Notes under the pieces: generated by a model
What the model was told of the DNA's origin: nothing
Database searches by the model: none
What the model saw: the letters and a program-made list of their open reading frames with translations, nothing else
In this document: positions 53,584 through 64,000 of the stretch, one piece after another
Numbering within the stretch: position 1 is the stretch's first letter
Layout of the letters: every line of letters starts with the position of its first letter
Program-made: the position numbers and the translations under genes
Assembly: GCA_905220665.1 (NCBI GenBank)
Contig: CAJNAR010000003.1
Span: 186,001 to 250,000 of the forward strand
Length of the DNA: 64,000 nucleotides
Reading direction: 5' to 3'
From: Albugo candida
Taxonomy: Eukaryota > Oomycota > Peronosporomycetes > Albuginales > Albuginaceae

Positions 53584-54253
53584 TTTAATACTCTTTGGGG
53601 ATGAAGGTGTGGTATACGAGCTTAAGGATTGAGATGATCACAATGAGCGGCGACGACGAGCAGCACTTACATGTGACCCTCAATCGTGCGTCGCCTTCGA
53701 CAAACAAATGAACTTTTCCGACTCATCAATCGCTTTTACTTGATGACGTGAGATCCGCAATCGAAGCACATTATCATTTCTGGCAGATAGATGACACTAC
53801 CAGCATTAGCCGATGTTTAGGTTGAGATGGCATTGTGTGCAATATGTGTTCACATCCCGCCGCATGCACACAAAACTTCGCCGCATGATTTGTACGTTGA
53901 CTTGATTAAATGGTGACACATTCCTTTATATATGGGAAAGCATAACACTCGTGAAAATAGTGGAAGACGACTATCTTGGGTCCGATTCCGTGACGTCAAT
54001 GTCGTTCGACGAATAATTGGTTTTATATACAGCTCAAGTCTCATGTGTGATAACGGATCAGAACAAACATTTTATTGTTTGCGTAAACGTCCAATATGCC
54101 AAGTAGGTTCAATCACAACTATGCTGATCGATCCTACATTGTTTCATTGTATGCATGCAGAGCTTTCTTGGGAACGTCGAAGAATTAACGAGAGCTCTTG
54201 TCCATCAGTATCCGGCAATGACATGACATGCAACAACGTTTGAGTCTGAGTAG
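53584..54253. other. Spacer, no recognised gene
   Basis: A plus-strand frame at 53932-54243 (103 codons) has no recognisable domain. It ends close to the left terminal repeat of the transposon. Confidence 0.3.
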
Positions 54254-54255
54254 TA

Positions 54256-54284
54256 TAGTGCATGTCACTTTAAACCAGCAACTT
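54256..54284 (+). repeat. Left terminal inverted repeat
   Basis: TAGTGCATGTCACTTTAAAC continuing to CAGCAA; inverted partner at 56864-56891. Confidence 0.78.
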
Positions 54285-54480
54285 TAGTGGCCCTGCAAGA
54301 ATCGCTAAGGCTTGGCCAAAATACAAATTACATAGAATACAAGCCTTTGGCAACAAAGAGCATGCTCTAAGCTTCCCTTCACAAGTCTCGGAATTTTATT
54401 ATCTCAACTTTTCATGGAGCAGTAGCGGTGCAAAGTCGTCTGAATTGCAAATTTGGCCGCCTAAACTATTCTGTCGAATA

Positions 54481-54553
54481 TTAGGTTTCGCAGGATAATA
54501 TTATGTTTCGCAGGATAATATTATGTTCTGAAGAATAATATTAGTTCTGCAGG
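54481..54553 (+). repeat. Subterminal tandem repeat, 20-base period
   Basis: Three and a half copies of a TTATGTTTCGCAGGATAATA type unit at 54481, 54501, 54521 and 54541, the later ones diverged. It lies inside the DDE element downstream of the transposase, where transposase-binding subterminal repeats are common. Confidence 0.6.
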
Positions 54554-54575
54554 AAACTGTCAATAAAGGTGCAAC

Positions 54576-56647
54576 TTATCTTGTCATAACACCCACATCC
54601 ATCGAAACAGAATTGGGTACACGTCGGTGGGATTTGTACTTTTTCACCGCATACTCTGCTTCTTTTCCGGTGAGACCTTTTCGGTAAACGTCCATGTATC
54701 GCAAAGCTTTTCGTGAGTGTCGACGTATCTCGTTTAGTGGAACAGATGCCAAGGCAGCTGGAACTGTTACCAGTAAATTTTCCAAGTGTAATCGCAGTGT
54801 TTTCTGGCGTATCGCTTAGCGGCTGCCCAAAAGTTTTCGATGTAGTTGAGCTCGCAGTGAAATTCTGGGTAAAATATCACTTGATGACCAGCGGCAACAA
54901 TTCGCTCCTCTATCATTCCTACTTGTGCTTTGAAGTCTGATTGATTGGCCATAATTTTTCTGGCGCAGCAGGTTGCGCCATCCACAGGACATATTTTGCA
55001 TCGCGCCGTCAGGCCAGCTTCCCACAGCCCACGTTCCTCCAGCACAACTTTCAGTCCCTTTGCCTGACCACGGAGCGTTTCATCAGGATGGTCATAAGCA
55101 AAAACCAAATCCTGAGAGAGTCTGTGTCCTCTCGTTGTTGCACGCATCTTTGGATGCTTGCCTACACTTGACAAGTTCATTGCGCCGGCGCGAAGGGCAT
55201 CGGGGGCGAATGCACTGTGTCCAGTTGCATTGTCGAAGGCAAAAAGAGCTTGACAGCCGGGAAATTGAGCTTCGAAGATTGGGATAGCCACTTCACAGAC
55301 TTGTTTGCACAGTTTCTCCGATGTCCACCATCCGTCATGCTGCGTGCCAGGTTGCATGATAATGCAGGCCGCTGCTTGTAGGTCAGGATGCTGAGCAGCC
55401 TTTTCTTCATCAAGTGCTAACCGGCCTATGATGTTGCAAAGGAAGTCGCTGACGTGAATGGACCTGCCCTGTCCCTTTTTTGGTAATGGTTGTTCAGCGT
55501 CTGGCAACCAAAGACGCTTGAGTCCATCATGAGCGGCAAAAGTGCTCTCATCATAAGTTACCAAGATGAGTGGAGGAATGCCATCAGGGGGCCAGGTGAT
55601 TGCAGTGAACTCATTGTTACCATCGACATCCTCCTTCCCAACAACAGTCGGCATCCGCGCCTCGAGGTCGGCCATTCGCTCCAGGAAGTGTTGCCGGTAC
55701 GCAATGACATCCTCCCACTCATGGCCGTCAATGTAGATTCCTTTAGTCACTGTGCGGTATTTGATGTCCAGAGAATGGAGCCAGCATGTCGCAGTCCTTT
55801 CAGAGATTGTGGGAGATGGTGCGTATCCAAGTAGCGGAAGGATGTTCGTGCTGACATGTTCTGTCAGAGCTGATACTTCCACCTTGAACTTGTTCGCTCG
55901 AAGATACTCCGGAAACGGTAGAATGAAGTCCTCATTCTGTAGGTAGCTTCGCCGTTTTGCATTTTTTCCCGTCTGCGACAAAGGCAATTCTTCTCCCTCT
56001 AGACAGAGTGTTGCCCGAGCACGCAGAGAGCGCGCAAAATACACACCCCTCCCAGCACCTTCCGCTATCAGTGTGCTAGCTGCTATTCGCGCATATTCAG
56101 ATTTTACCAGCTGAAGATAAGAAAAAACTGCAAGTCGCCGGTTTTGCTCGGCTTTACCAGTCTTTGCTCGGGTGGCAAGTGTGTCAATGGTGGTTGTCAG
56201 CCTCTCCCTGATCCAGACTGCACCATCCTCGTCGTCATCCTCTTTGTCACCCTCATCCGTAACCTCAGCTTCTTGCAAAACTGGTCCTGCAACAGCAAAG
56301 TATTTGGTCAAAAGATTACAGCCAACAGCAGCCTTCTTCAGTTCGGCTCTTTTCCGTCTTTGAGTTCGAGGTGCACCACCCGTATATTGGATTGGCCTGT
56401 TATGGTTTAATCCTGGTAACGGTAGAACTATAACGGCTGCTTGATAGGCTCTTTCAATATTTGCTTTAACAGATGCGAAGTCGAGATTTTCGTCATCAGT
56501 GCCCTCCGAAACATCCAGGTCTTCTCCAGAGCTGCTATCAGTAGACATATGAATGCCTGAGCTGTTATCGGTTTTGGTGCGCTTGACCTCTCTCATTTCC
56601 GCTTCTGCCTTTTTAACTTTGTTAGGCGAGGAATAATTGTACGACAT
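54576..56647 (-). CDS. DDE transposase, one 3' frameshift
   Basis: A 626-codon frame (54767-56647) starting at ATG 56647, with a Ser/Asp-rich N-terminus and nuclear-type basic clusters (KKAEAEMREVKRTKT, RRKRAELKK), a helix-turn-helix-like central part, and a catalytic domain. First Asp: LILVTYDESTFAAHDG (about residue 360-375). Second Asp: ALFAFDNATGHSAFA (about residue 470-480). Glu: FHCELNYIENFWAAAKRYAR near the end. Cys pairs in CKICPVDGATCC may bind metal. A one-base frameshift near 54780 puts the last 60 or so residues (LASVPLNEIRRHSRKALRYM, KKYKSHRRVP) in another phase down to 54576. The layout resembles a family of transposases that is abundant in basidiomycete fungi, which is known family knowledge; a search is needed to confirm. 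Confidence 0.75.
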
Positions 56648-56736
56648 TTGTCGAAGTGCAGGTTGATGGTTAAGGTTTCAAGTGGGTGAGTAGTTAGTGG
56701 CGATGACTGAGCCTACGTGAGGGCAAGGACGATTGT

Positions 56737-56830
56737 TTATGATGTACTTTTAGCCAATCACAGTGGCAACATTATATCCGTGCCTTATGATGTACTTTTA
56801 GCCAACCAGCAGCGGCAACATCATAGGGTA
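56737..56830 (+). repeat. Subterminal direct repeat, 48-base period
   Basis: Two copies of TTATGATGTACTTTTAGCCA continuing for about 40 bases, at 56737 and 56785. Lies between the transposase start and the right terminal repeat. Confidence 0.7.
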
Positions 56831-56863
56831 ATATGATCCGAAAATTGGCCATTCAAAATCAGG

Positions 56864-56891
56864 GTTTGCTGGTTTTAAGTGTCATGCACCG
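56864..56891 (-). repeat. Right terminal inverted repeat
   Basis: Reverse complement CGGTGCATGACACTTAAAAC continuing to CAGCAAA; matches the left end. Confidence 0.78.
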
Positions 56892-56893
56892 TA

Positions 56894-57954
56894 TCTTAAT
56901 CACTAGCTCGTCCTTACTGGCAGTTTTAAAAAGTGGGAGTGATGTTGGAAGCCGTTATCGATCGAATACAAAGCTTTCTGCAATGCAGCAAACGCATGCA
57001 TAGAAGTAAAGCCGTGCAGCTGAATGGCGCAAAAGAAGCTCAACGAAAGGTCTGTATAGCTATCGTCAGGAAGAAGACCCTGTAAAAGTAGTCAACACAA
57101 TCCGTGAAAGCTACGACATAAATCGTATGGAGTACTCGGACAAGTAGACGCAGTGAGTCGGAACAAAAAAAAAGAGAAGTCTGGTACAGACACCAGTCAA
57201 ACATGGGTACGTTTGATTCAATGTGAACGCCTCCAATGAAGGACGAATTATCGCCCTTGCCATTAATGTATGTGGCTCAAGTAGACGACGGATTACGGAT
57301 TTGAAGGGATAAGAGAGGTATTTAGAGCCACTCGATAGAGAGTATTTATGTCAGATGAATTTTATGTCTCAGTACCTCTTGATGATGCTCTGCTTTTCTT
57401 GGAACTATCAGCTTGCGATTTTCGCCACTCGTACTCTGTTCGGAACAGCTATAGGTACTAATTACATATCGCGCTTTGATTCTTTCGATTCAACTTTAAA
57501 TTGAGGGACGGGTTCCAATCGTATAAGTAAGGAGCGTAAGAAGTCTATTATATTGTTGCGTCCTCGGTCGTGGACACTTCATCTCAGATGCTATTACTTT
57601 AACGGTGTGCATTGATCTTCGCTCAAGTATAGCACGCGTCAAGAACTTCAGACATTGGACGCATTTTAGATACTGTGTAGGATTGAATTTAAGCAAGACG
57701 CCACTTGCAACAGGAAAAAGAAGCGCCCATAAGATGATGTGTACAAGGAAGATACAGACAGCATGCATCTCTAAACAAGTGTCAAGAAAAGGATTTGTAT
57801 GTGACAAACAGGCACCTTATCAACACACCAGTGCGACATAATGCGGCGGCAAAACTCTCGCAGGAAGGATCCAGCTCAGAAAATTGATTAAAATTTGTGA
57901 ACAAGAAACAAACAATCGCTAAGGCACTCCTCACATGTTAGACAATGAGCGAAA
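56894..57954. other. Spacer between DDE element and second copia element
   Basis: No recognised gene. A minus-strand frame at 57496-57807 has a hydrophobic stretch (CIFLVHIILWALLFPVAS) that could be a membrane segment, but no further support. Confidence 0.3.
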
Positions 57955-58117
57955 TGTTAATTTTTCGGTAAAAGGGGAAGTGTATAATCAGGAATAACAG
58001 TCTCCTACGAGCGACTAATCACGACACCTCAAATTAGGTGTCATACCTCATAGTCGTCGTTTCGTATGTCGTGCATTCTGCCCACTCGGTGCTTCAACTA
58101 CAGTGTACGTTACAACA
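57955..58117 (-). repeat. 3' LTR of second copia element
   Basis: Matches 62310-62469 at about 85% by eye, sharing GTCGTCGTTTCGTATGTCGT and CACTCGGTGCTTCAACTACA. Confidence 0.85.
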
Positions 58118-58130
58118 TTCCCACTCCATG
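58118..58130 (-). other. Polypurine tract of second copia element
   Basis: On the minus strand ATGGAGTGGGAA directly before the LTR start. Confidence 0.55.
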
Positions 58131-58179
58131 TAGTTGCCCGCTTAATTGATACCCATTTCATCACGAATGAATTTAACTC

Positions 58180-58809
58180 GTTTGGCTCCCAGTGCTTTCG
58201 TCAGAATGTCCGCGAGCTGGTACTTCGTTTCCTTGTAGATCACTTTATCAAACCTGTCGTTATCTTCTCACGAATAAAGTGATAGCGGATATTCACATGC
58301 TTCGTTCGTGTATGATATCCTGGTTTCGTGGAAAGTGCTAAAGCTCCTTGATTATCTTCCCAGGCAACCGTTGGATTCTTCTGTTCAAATCTCAGCTCGG
58401 AAAGCATTTCTCTTGCCCACAGTACGTCCTGTGTACGGATGCTCATTGCCATGTACTCAGCTTCTGAGAAACTCAATGCCACTGTACGTTGGCACTTCTA
58501 CTTGAATACAACTGGTCCTCCATTCAGTAGTATCAATTCACCACTCACAGATATGCGGTCATCCAAGTTGTTCCCCCGATCTGTATCAAAGTATGCAGAC
58601 ATTTGGTTTGGAGTCCTATTGAAGGTGTATTTTCTTCCGAATGTCGCCGTCGATTTTAAGTATCTCAATACTTTGATTGCTGCCTTCCAATGCTTCGATC
58701 CAGGGTTAGATGCAAAACGTCCAAGTTGGCTCACAGCGAATGCCACATCCGGCCGCGTGCACGCTGCAACATACAGCAACCTCCCAATAAGTTGGCGATA
58801 TGGTTGCAA
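58180..58809 (-). pseudogene. copia RNase H and connection
   Basis: 58498-58809 reads YRQLIGRLLYVAACTRPDVA and FAVSQLGRFASNPGSKHWKA; 58240-58482 reads ALSFSEAEYMAMS, EDNQGALALS, TRTKHVNIRYHFIREKI. These are the copia RNase H landmarks. One frameshift near 58490. Confidence 0.85.
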
Positions 58810-58872
58810 TTCATGAGTTCTTTTTCTTCTTTCGTCGTCGGACTGCCTTTGTTTGAAAGTTTAGTACTTGGA

Positions 58873-59730
58873 TCACAAGGATTTTCTGCAGTAAGAGTAT
58901 GAATCTGCTTGAATATTTCTGCGGTCGCTTCCAGGTAGTTCTTCTGTGTGATCGACATGGCTCGCTTCTCGTGGTCGTAACTTTTTCTCCATACCCATGA
59001 GGTATTTTAGTGGCCCAAGGTCTTTACTCTGAAATCGTTGCGAAATTTGAATTTTCACTTTGTTCACGGTATCGATTGATTTAGCTGCTACGATCATATC
59101 ATCCACGTAAAGACACATGTAAATCCATCCTGCACGGTCCTTCTTCTTGTAGACGCATCGATCAGCACCACACGCTTCAAACTCCAGTTTTATCAATGCA
59201 CTGTGAATGGTTGAGTTCCACGCGTGTGCGGCTTGCTTTAGTCCATATAAAGCACGATTCAGCTTTAAAGCATATTCTTTGCCAATGTTGAGTCCCTTTG
59301 GTACTTCCAAGTAGACTTCTTCTTGAATGTCTGCGTTCAAATACGCTTTGTCCACATCGATTTGTTCAAAAAAAAAAAATGATGTATCCAATTGCACAGC
59401 ACGTCGATAGGAGTATTCTAATCGAATTAATGCTCGCGACAGCAGCGTATGTCTCGAATAAATCGAGTGCGTAATGTTGCAAAAAACCCAGCGCAACCTA
59501 TCTCGCTTTTTAGCGCAGTGTCAGGCCTCTGTCCTTCATACCCAGACTCACGTAGTTCCAATGGTCTTCATCCCTGGTTTTCGTTGCACAATTGACCACG
59601 TGTTGTTGCGCTTATGCGCAGCGAATTCGTTGTTGATTGCTTTAGCCCACTGGTCTTTTTCATCTCCGATGGTTTCATCTTCGTAAGATCGTGGGATATT
59701 TTGTGTCACCATTGCGACTTCTACCATCAA
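58873..59730 (-). pseudogene. copia reverse transcriptase
   Basis: The N-terminal piece 59548-59730 reads DQWAKAINNEFAAHKRNNTW and KPGMKTIGT. After a frameshift the frame 58873-59496 reads QIDVDKAYLNADIQEEVYLE, LYGLKQAAHAWN and CLYVDDMIVA (Tyr-Val-Asp-Asp). A run of A/F (FFFFE, poly-A on the minus strand near 59370) is a likely slip site. Confidence 0.85.
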
Positions 59731-60147
59731 CGACGTGTCGCTATCGAGTCTGGATCTCTTGGATGGAGGCTCATTATCATCGCTGTCACTTGACTGAACA
59801 TTGTTATTTTACACGACGATACTCTCATCAATATGGTTGTCAGCGCTATCAGCCTGAATCATCATTATGGGATGGTGTTCAATCTGTGCCATATCGTAGT
59901 CATGTCTTCCACTGGTCTTGTCGTTAAGAAGACGGCGGTTCTGTTCCATATTTGGTCTTCGAGTTGTCTGTTGTTGTATGATCATCTGGTTACCCGTTGT
60001 TTGACTGAGTGTGCCTTCTTTCTGGCAAAACATATCTTGAATCTGTCGAGGCTGTTGCATGTTGTGACTGATTTGTATGAGATTGGTGACAGTCAGGCCA
60101 GGGTTTTACACTGGCATCTTCAGGTCCAACGTCACTCTATTATGTAC

Positions 60148-60974
60148 TTAATAACGCAAGTCATCGTCTGAATCATATCCATATGGAATTGTTGCGGTAT
60201 CATTCACTGTAACTTTGGACACGTTTCCCTCGTAGATATTGTCAACTTCGCGTTCGTCAAGTGTAAATCGTTCTGCTGGTCTTAACCGTGTGTGTCTCCA
60301 GATCGAAAACTTTGAAGACTTTTGTATTTGTGGCATATCCCAGTAACATGCAACGGAAGCTCTTCGCGTCAAACTTCGTGCGCTTAGTTTCGTTAACATG
60401 AGCGTATCCCAGAGATCCAAATACCCGTAGGTGATGTAGTTGCGAATTTGTTTTGACAACTGCTCGATTGGAGTCGCATTCATGGACTGGCTTGTTGTGG
60501 TTCGATTGATCAGGTGAACCGCGGTATTTATTGCTTCAGCCCACCAAGTCTGTGCAACACTCTTATAGGTCATCATGCTTCTCGCTTTTTCCGTGATCGT
60601 CCTGTTCATTCGCTCTGCAAGTCTGTTCTGCTGTGAAGTACTGTTGTTTGGTGAATGATTCCATTCGTCCGGCAGAATTCCTCGAACCTCTTTTTCTTGA
60701 ATTCTCCTCCATTGTCCGTGCGTATAGCTTTGATTCTCGTTCCACACTGTAGTTCCATTTCTGCCGTGTACTCGATGAACTTTGTTGTCACCTCACTTTT
60801 GGTCTTCAAGAAGTATGCGTGCACAAATGTGAAGAAGTCGTCAATAAAGGACAGCATAAATCGGGATCCACCAGGATTTTCGGTCTTCATGGGTCCCATG
60901 ACATCTGAGTGAACTAATTGTAATGGTTGCATAGTCTTCGTCTTCGATTTCTTGGGAAATCTTGCCACTGTCAT
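60148..60974 (-). pseudogene. copia integrase
   Basis: Reads LQLVHSDVMGPMKTENPGGS (first Asp), FIDDFFTFVHAYF, AIRTDNGGEFKKK (second Asp) in 60606-60974, then in the next phase NRLAERMNRTITEKARSMM (Glu) and YLDLWDTLMLTKLSARS-like region in 60148-60747. One frameshift around 60620-60660. Confidence 0.85.
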
Positions 60975-61500
60975 TTTTCCTTGAAGACATCCACTGCAAG
61001 AAAAATTTCATCTTTGACCGAAATTCCTGGTAAACCTTCAGTCGCCTGCTGTGTTTTATTGTTGGTTGTGTGGCTTGGATGGCCCATTCTGGCATGCCAT
61101 AGCTCCCACTTGCTCTCAGCATTATTGTGATCAACCATCATGGATCGCTCATGTTCCACGTTGAATGTGTACACGATCCCTTCGCACCTTGCTGACACCA
61201 CCTGGTCATTTCCTCTGTAAATGTCGCATTGATTTGCACCTAACCGCATGTCTAGTCCATGTTGGGCTATCTTTGGAACTGATAGTAGCCGTCTATCCAG
61301 ATTGGGTATGTGTAATACTCCCTTCACACCGTTATCATTGTACCGCTCTTGCAAAGGAATATAATTTTCCCTCTCCCAATTGTTTCCATCTTGGCTCCAT
61401 CTTCAATACGGACTTCAATTGGATCCTCCAACGCGTGGTGTGCGGAATAGTCTTCCTTTTCGGGGTCATATGTGACGAGGCTCCGCTGTCCAACAACCAA
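60971..61500 (-). pseudogene. copia protease and pre-integrase domain
   Basis: LLDSGASSHMT near 61470-61500 is the protease active site in a phase offset from gag. Downstream, the frame 60971-61354 reads GVLHIPNLDRRLLSVPKIAQ and ELWHARMGHPSH, the Gag pre-integrase motif with His and zinc-binding residues. Confidence 0.82.
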
Positions 61501-62304
61501 CCTTGTTTACTACAATCAGAACTGTAAATGCAATTTCATTCTCGTCCGTCGCATGCTTTATCTTCCACTCATACTGCTTGTGGCTCACTTTGTTGCATCT
61601 GTGGCACCTTCCACGGAATTGCTTTTTCTTCTCATAAGATGCATGTGTTGTTCGTTGTTGACGCATTGTCTGTCCTCTTCCTTGGCCGTGTCGTACACGA
61701 AATGCACCCTCCGAGGGTCTCGTTGCTGTTTCTTGTCGTGTTCCTCCAGCAGCTTTTCTTTTACGTCCATCAATGTGAGTCCAACTGAGTTTCTCCAGTA
61801 TTGTGATAAGTAGTTCGTATTCGGCACGCAAGCTTCCGAGCAAAATCGTGAGCTTCCTTCCTTCATCCATCGGTTCTCTGACTGCTTCCATGCTCAGTGT
61901 GAGCTCGTCAAATCGATCTATATGGCTGGCCCAATTTCCCCCCCTCTTCCAAGCGAAACTCATGCCGTCTTCGAGTCAGAGCTATTCTATTCTGAAGGTT
62001 GCGCTTGTTGTAATATTCCCCAAGCGTTTCCCATACTTCCTTAGCTGTTCTCGCATGACGAGTCTTTGACTGATGCTCCACTTCGACTTCTTGTGCGATG
62101 GATTGCAAACGCTTTCATGACTTGGACTCCCCAATCCGCGTCCGAATCGCCATCTGACTTCAGTTCCATTGTATAATTCAGTAGTCCTTTACGCGCTAGA
62201 GTCATCTTCATGTTGAATTCCCAATGGAAATAGTATCCGTTCCCGAGCAAGTCGTCAGACTTCTTCATCTTGTCGTTGTTGCCACTAAATGTTCTTGGGC
62301 TCAT
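61466..62304 (-). pseudogene. copia gag with zinc knuckle
   Basis: Starts ATG AGC CCA AGA at 62304, five bases inside the LTR boundary and within the primer-binding site. Reads LLGNGYYFHWEFNMKMTLAR, TAKEVWETLGEYYNKRNLQN, FDELTLSMEAVREPMDEG and LLGSLRAEYELLI, the copia-type Gag (UBN2-like) order, then CHRCNKVSHKQYEW, a CCHC knuckle whose last Cys is Trp. Two frameshifts, near 62090 and 61950. Confidence 0.82.
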
Positions 62305-62309
62305 AACCT
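62291..62309 (-). other. Primer-binding site, half-tRNA type
   Basis: On the minus strand GGTTATGAGCCCAAG directly follows the LTR end CAACA. Complementary to the anticodon stem and loop of initiator Met-tRNA (GGGCTCATAACC). Same position and nearly same sequence as in the first copia element at 20498. Confidence 0.7.
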
Positions 62310-62469
62310 GTTGTTTCTCGGTAAAACGGGAAGTGTATTATCAAGATTAACAGCCTCCTACGACCACTAATCCCGACTCCTCAAATCATGTGTCATACCC
62401 AACAGTCGTCGTTTCGTATGTCGTACATTCTACACACTCGGTGCTTCAACTACAGTGTACGTTTCAACA
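62310..62469 (-). repeat. 5' LTR of second copia element
   Basis: Ends TGTTGAAACG and CGAGAAACAACA on the minus strand. Partner of 57955-58117. Confidence 0.85.
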
Positions 62470-63100
62470 CGCAAATCAGAATCTGGACGTCACACCGTTA
62501 CACAAGGACCCATGGCAGATGATATGCGCGGTCTTGATAGAATTTTTACAAATGATCGGTAGAAGTACAGCGGGTACTTTGAGACCACGTAACCTAGTTG
62601 AAATGATAGATGCAGTAGTAATGTTTAATAGACAGAGACGTTGCAAATGCATTTATAGAATGCGCTCCCGACATTGAATAGTCTGCCTTCCTCCTTACGA
62701 TGTTCTCTTCGATTGCGATACATTTAACAAAGTGCTAATATACTGCAGTGCAAGACACTTGCATTCAGACCATAAATTGCAGCGACAAGAAATCCTACTA
62801 ATACAATAAAAATTAAATTGAGCAAAATGCTCTCCATATACTGAAAGCACATTGACTTGGATTTCTTACAATGGAGCCCAATTTTTGTATCTTTATTTTG
62901 GACGAAGTAGTAGGAGGTTGAAGTTTGGCGAATTTTCGTGATTTTGTATGGAGAGATGGAGATTTGGCCGCATTCAACTATATCCTATTAATAGATATAT
63001 ATACTGTATCCAATGAGAGAGCACCGGGCTGTAAATATTTTCCAATGAGAGAGCGCATTATTTCGGGTCTGTAATACATATCCAATATCATGCGGCAAGG
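62470..63100. other. Spacer and subterminal repeats next to second DDE copy
   Basis: Up to about 62900 no gene is seen; the frame 62390-62677 begins in the LTR. At about 63013-63027 and 63049-63062 TCCAATGAGAGAGC occurs twice, and GGCCGCATTCAACTAT near 62970 resembles GGCCGCCTAAACTATT at 54456 in the first DDE element, so the subterminal region of the second copy probably starts here. Confidence 0.4.
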
Positions 63101-63109
63101 CAGTTTATG

Positions 63110-64000
63110 TCCATCAGGATGGAGTTCGGCACACGTCGGGGCGAGCCGTATTTCTTGACCGCATATTCCGCGGCTTTACCGCTAAATTCTTTGCGATAAA
63201 CGTCCATGTATCGTTGTGTCTTTCAGTAGTGGTGGCGTATCTCATCCAGAGTTACCGATTGCAATGCATTTGGCACCATCTCTTTCATCCAACCCAGGAA
63301 TAATTGCAATTTTCGCGAGCGTATCGTTTGGCAGCATCCCAAAAGTTCTCAATAAAATTAAGTGCGCAATAAAACTTTGGGTAAAATAGAATCAAGTGGC
63401 TAGGACTCACAATCAGTTCCTCCAATATGCACTTCTGTTGCAGAAAACCGGGCTAGTTTGCGGTAATTTTTCTTGCGCAGCAGTCTTGTAACATCGGAGG
63501 ACACCTTCCACGGCAGTCAAGCGTTAGTCCTGCACGCCAAGAAACGCTTTTCTCAAGAAAAATTTTGATGCCCTTTGATTTTCCACGAAGGTTTTCGTCT
63601 GCATAATCCTCTGGGAAAGTCATCTCCTGATGAACTCTATCGCCCCAGGTTGTCGCCCGAATGGCGAAACATTTTCCACCTGGACTAAGGTTCGTTTGAT
63701 TTGCACGGAGAGCATTTTCGGAAAAGGAAGCATGGCTTGTGGCGTTCTCGAAGAGAAAAAGTGCTTGCATGCCTGGAAATTGAGCCACAAATATAGGTAT
63801 GGCTCGATCACGAACTTGATTATAAAGGTCCTTTGATTCCCACCCGCCATCGTTCTGGACAACAGGGTGCATAATCACACACGCATCTTCTGGTAGCGCA
63901 GGAAATCGCGCTCGTTTTTCTTCATCCAAAGCCAGACGTCCTGAAATTGTGCATAAGAATTCGCTCACATGGATATTTCTTTTTTGACATTTCTTACGCA
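63110..64000 (-). pseudogene. Second DDE transposase copy, 3' part, runs off window
   Basis: The 171-codon frame 63453-63968 reads EKRARFPALPEDACVIMHPV, ALFLFENATSHASFS and CCARKITAN, colinear with the transposase at 54767-56647. Asp of the second catalytic block is Glu here (FENATSH for FDNATGH). A TAG follows at 63450 in place of Gln, then FLQQKCILEELIV, FYCALNFIENFWDAAKRYAR (Ala for the catalytic Glu), another stop near 63230, and RYMDVYRKEFSGKAAEYAVK. With two catalytic residues changed and two stops this copy is dead. Its 5' part lies beyond the window. Confidence 0.72.

Larger units (their letters stand above)
54256..56891 (-). mobile_element. DDE cut-and-paste DNA transposon with terminal inverted repeats
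   Basis: About 2.64 kb. Left end (from 54256) TAGTGCATGTCACTTTAAAC and right end on the other strand CGGTGCATGACACTTAAAAC agree at 24 of about 28 positions when extended to the shared CAGCAA. Both ends are flanked by TA (54254-54255, 56892-56893), as expected for TA-targeting elements of the IS630/Tc1/mariner type. It carries one nearly intact transposase on the minus strand. Confidence 0.8.
57955..62469 (-). mobile_element. Ty1/copia LTR retrotransposon, minus strand
   Basis: 4.5-kb element. LTRs of about 160 bases with TGTTG...CAACA type ends at 57955-58117 and 62310-62469, flanked by CGAAA and CGCAA (a possible five-base duplication with one difference). On the minus strand the order is gag, protease, integrase, RT, RNase H, as in copia. 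All domains are present, with frameshifts in several places. A purine tract (GGAGTGGGAA) precedes the 3' LTR. Confidence 0.9.

Noticed and set aside
54713..56410. Plus-strand frames opposite the DDE transposase
   Set aside because: Antisense shadows; the minus strand carries all catalytic motifs in one 626-codon frame.
1..64000. CRISPR arrays, bacterial operons, ribosome-binding sites
   Set aside because: No regularly spaced repeats or operon-like gene runs; the content is eukaryotic.

Overview
The window looks like a gene-poor, repeat-dominated stretch of a eukaryotic nuclear genome, most likely an oomycete (a stramenopile such as a white rust or downy mildew). The reasons are nuclear-type transposons (LTR, non-LTR and cut-and-paste), a few short GT-AG intron candidates, and a nuclear insert of mitochondrial cox2, nad1, nad4 and nad5 pieces that read in the standard code (TGG for Trp) and resemble oomycete mitochondrial genes. 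The species assignment is inference; no single-copy housekeeping gene is present to fix it.

About 1-42,900 is a decayed tandem array. A unit of roughly 14 kb is present about three times in the same orientation: unit 1 at about 0.9-14.9 kb, unit 2 at about 15.0-24.8 kb (middle lost, copia element inserted) and unit 3 at about 24.9-41.3 kb (LINE inserted). Its core is a pair of divergently transcribed paralogues of a protein that I read as a degenerate pepsin-like (A1) aspartic protease, separated by an inverted repeat that puts the same upstream sequence in front of both. Two minus-strand members are open for their full length (3967-5229, 420 aa; 17526-18785, 419 aa); the plus-strand partners and a fifth type (41763-42902) carry frameshifts or stops. 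All readable members have Asp-x-Asp where A1 proteases have the second catalytic Asp-Thr/Ser-Gly, and none shows the first catalytic motif. The rest of each unit holds small eroded coding relics recognisable mainly because the copies can be compared.

Mobile elements: a copia-like LTR element with its integrase deleted (20256-23856), an RTE-like LINE with a 13-bp target duplication (30947-33988), a chromodomain Ty3/gypsy element (44912-50021), a MULE/FAR1-like zinc-knuckle relic (about 50.3-51.1 kb), a DDE cut-and-paste transposon with terminal inverted repeats and flanking TA (54256-56891), a second copia element (57955-62469) and a broken second DDE copy running off the right edge. A 5S rRNA-like fragment (about 9301-9388) sits in unit 1 but not in its paralogous site.

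From about 52.1 to 53.2 kb lies a mosaic NUMT. Most of the window is therefore non-functional or transposon DNA; the best candidates for living host genes are the two intact aspartic-protease-like genes. Coordinates of relics are approximate because they come from reading paralogous copies against each other by eye.
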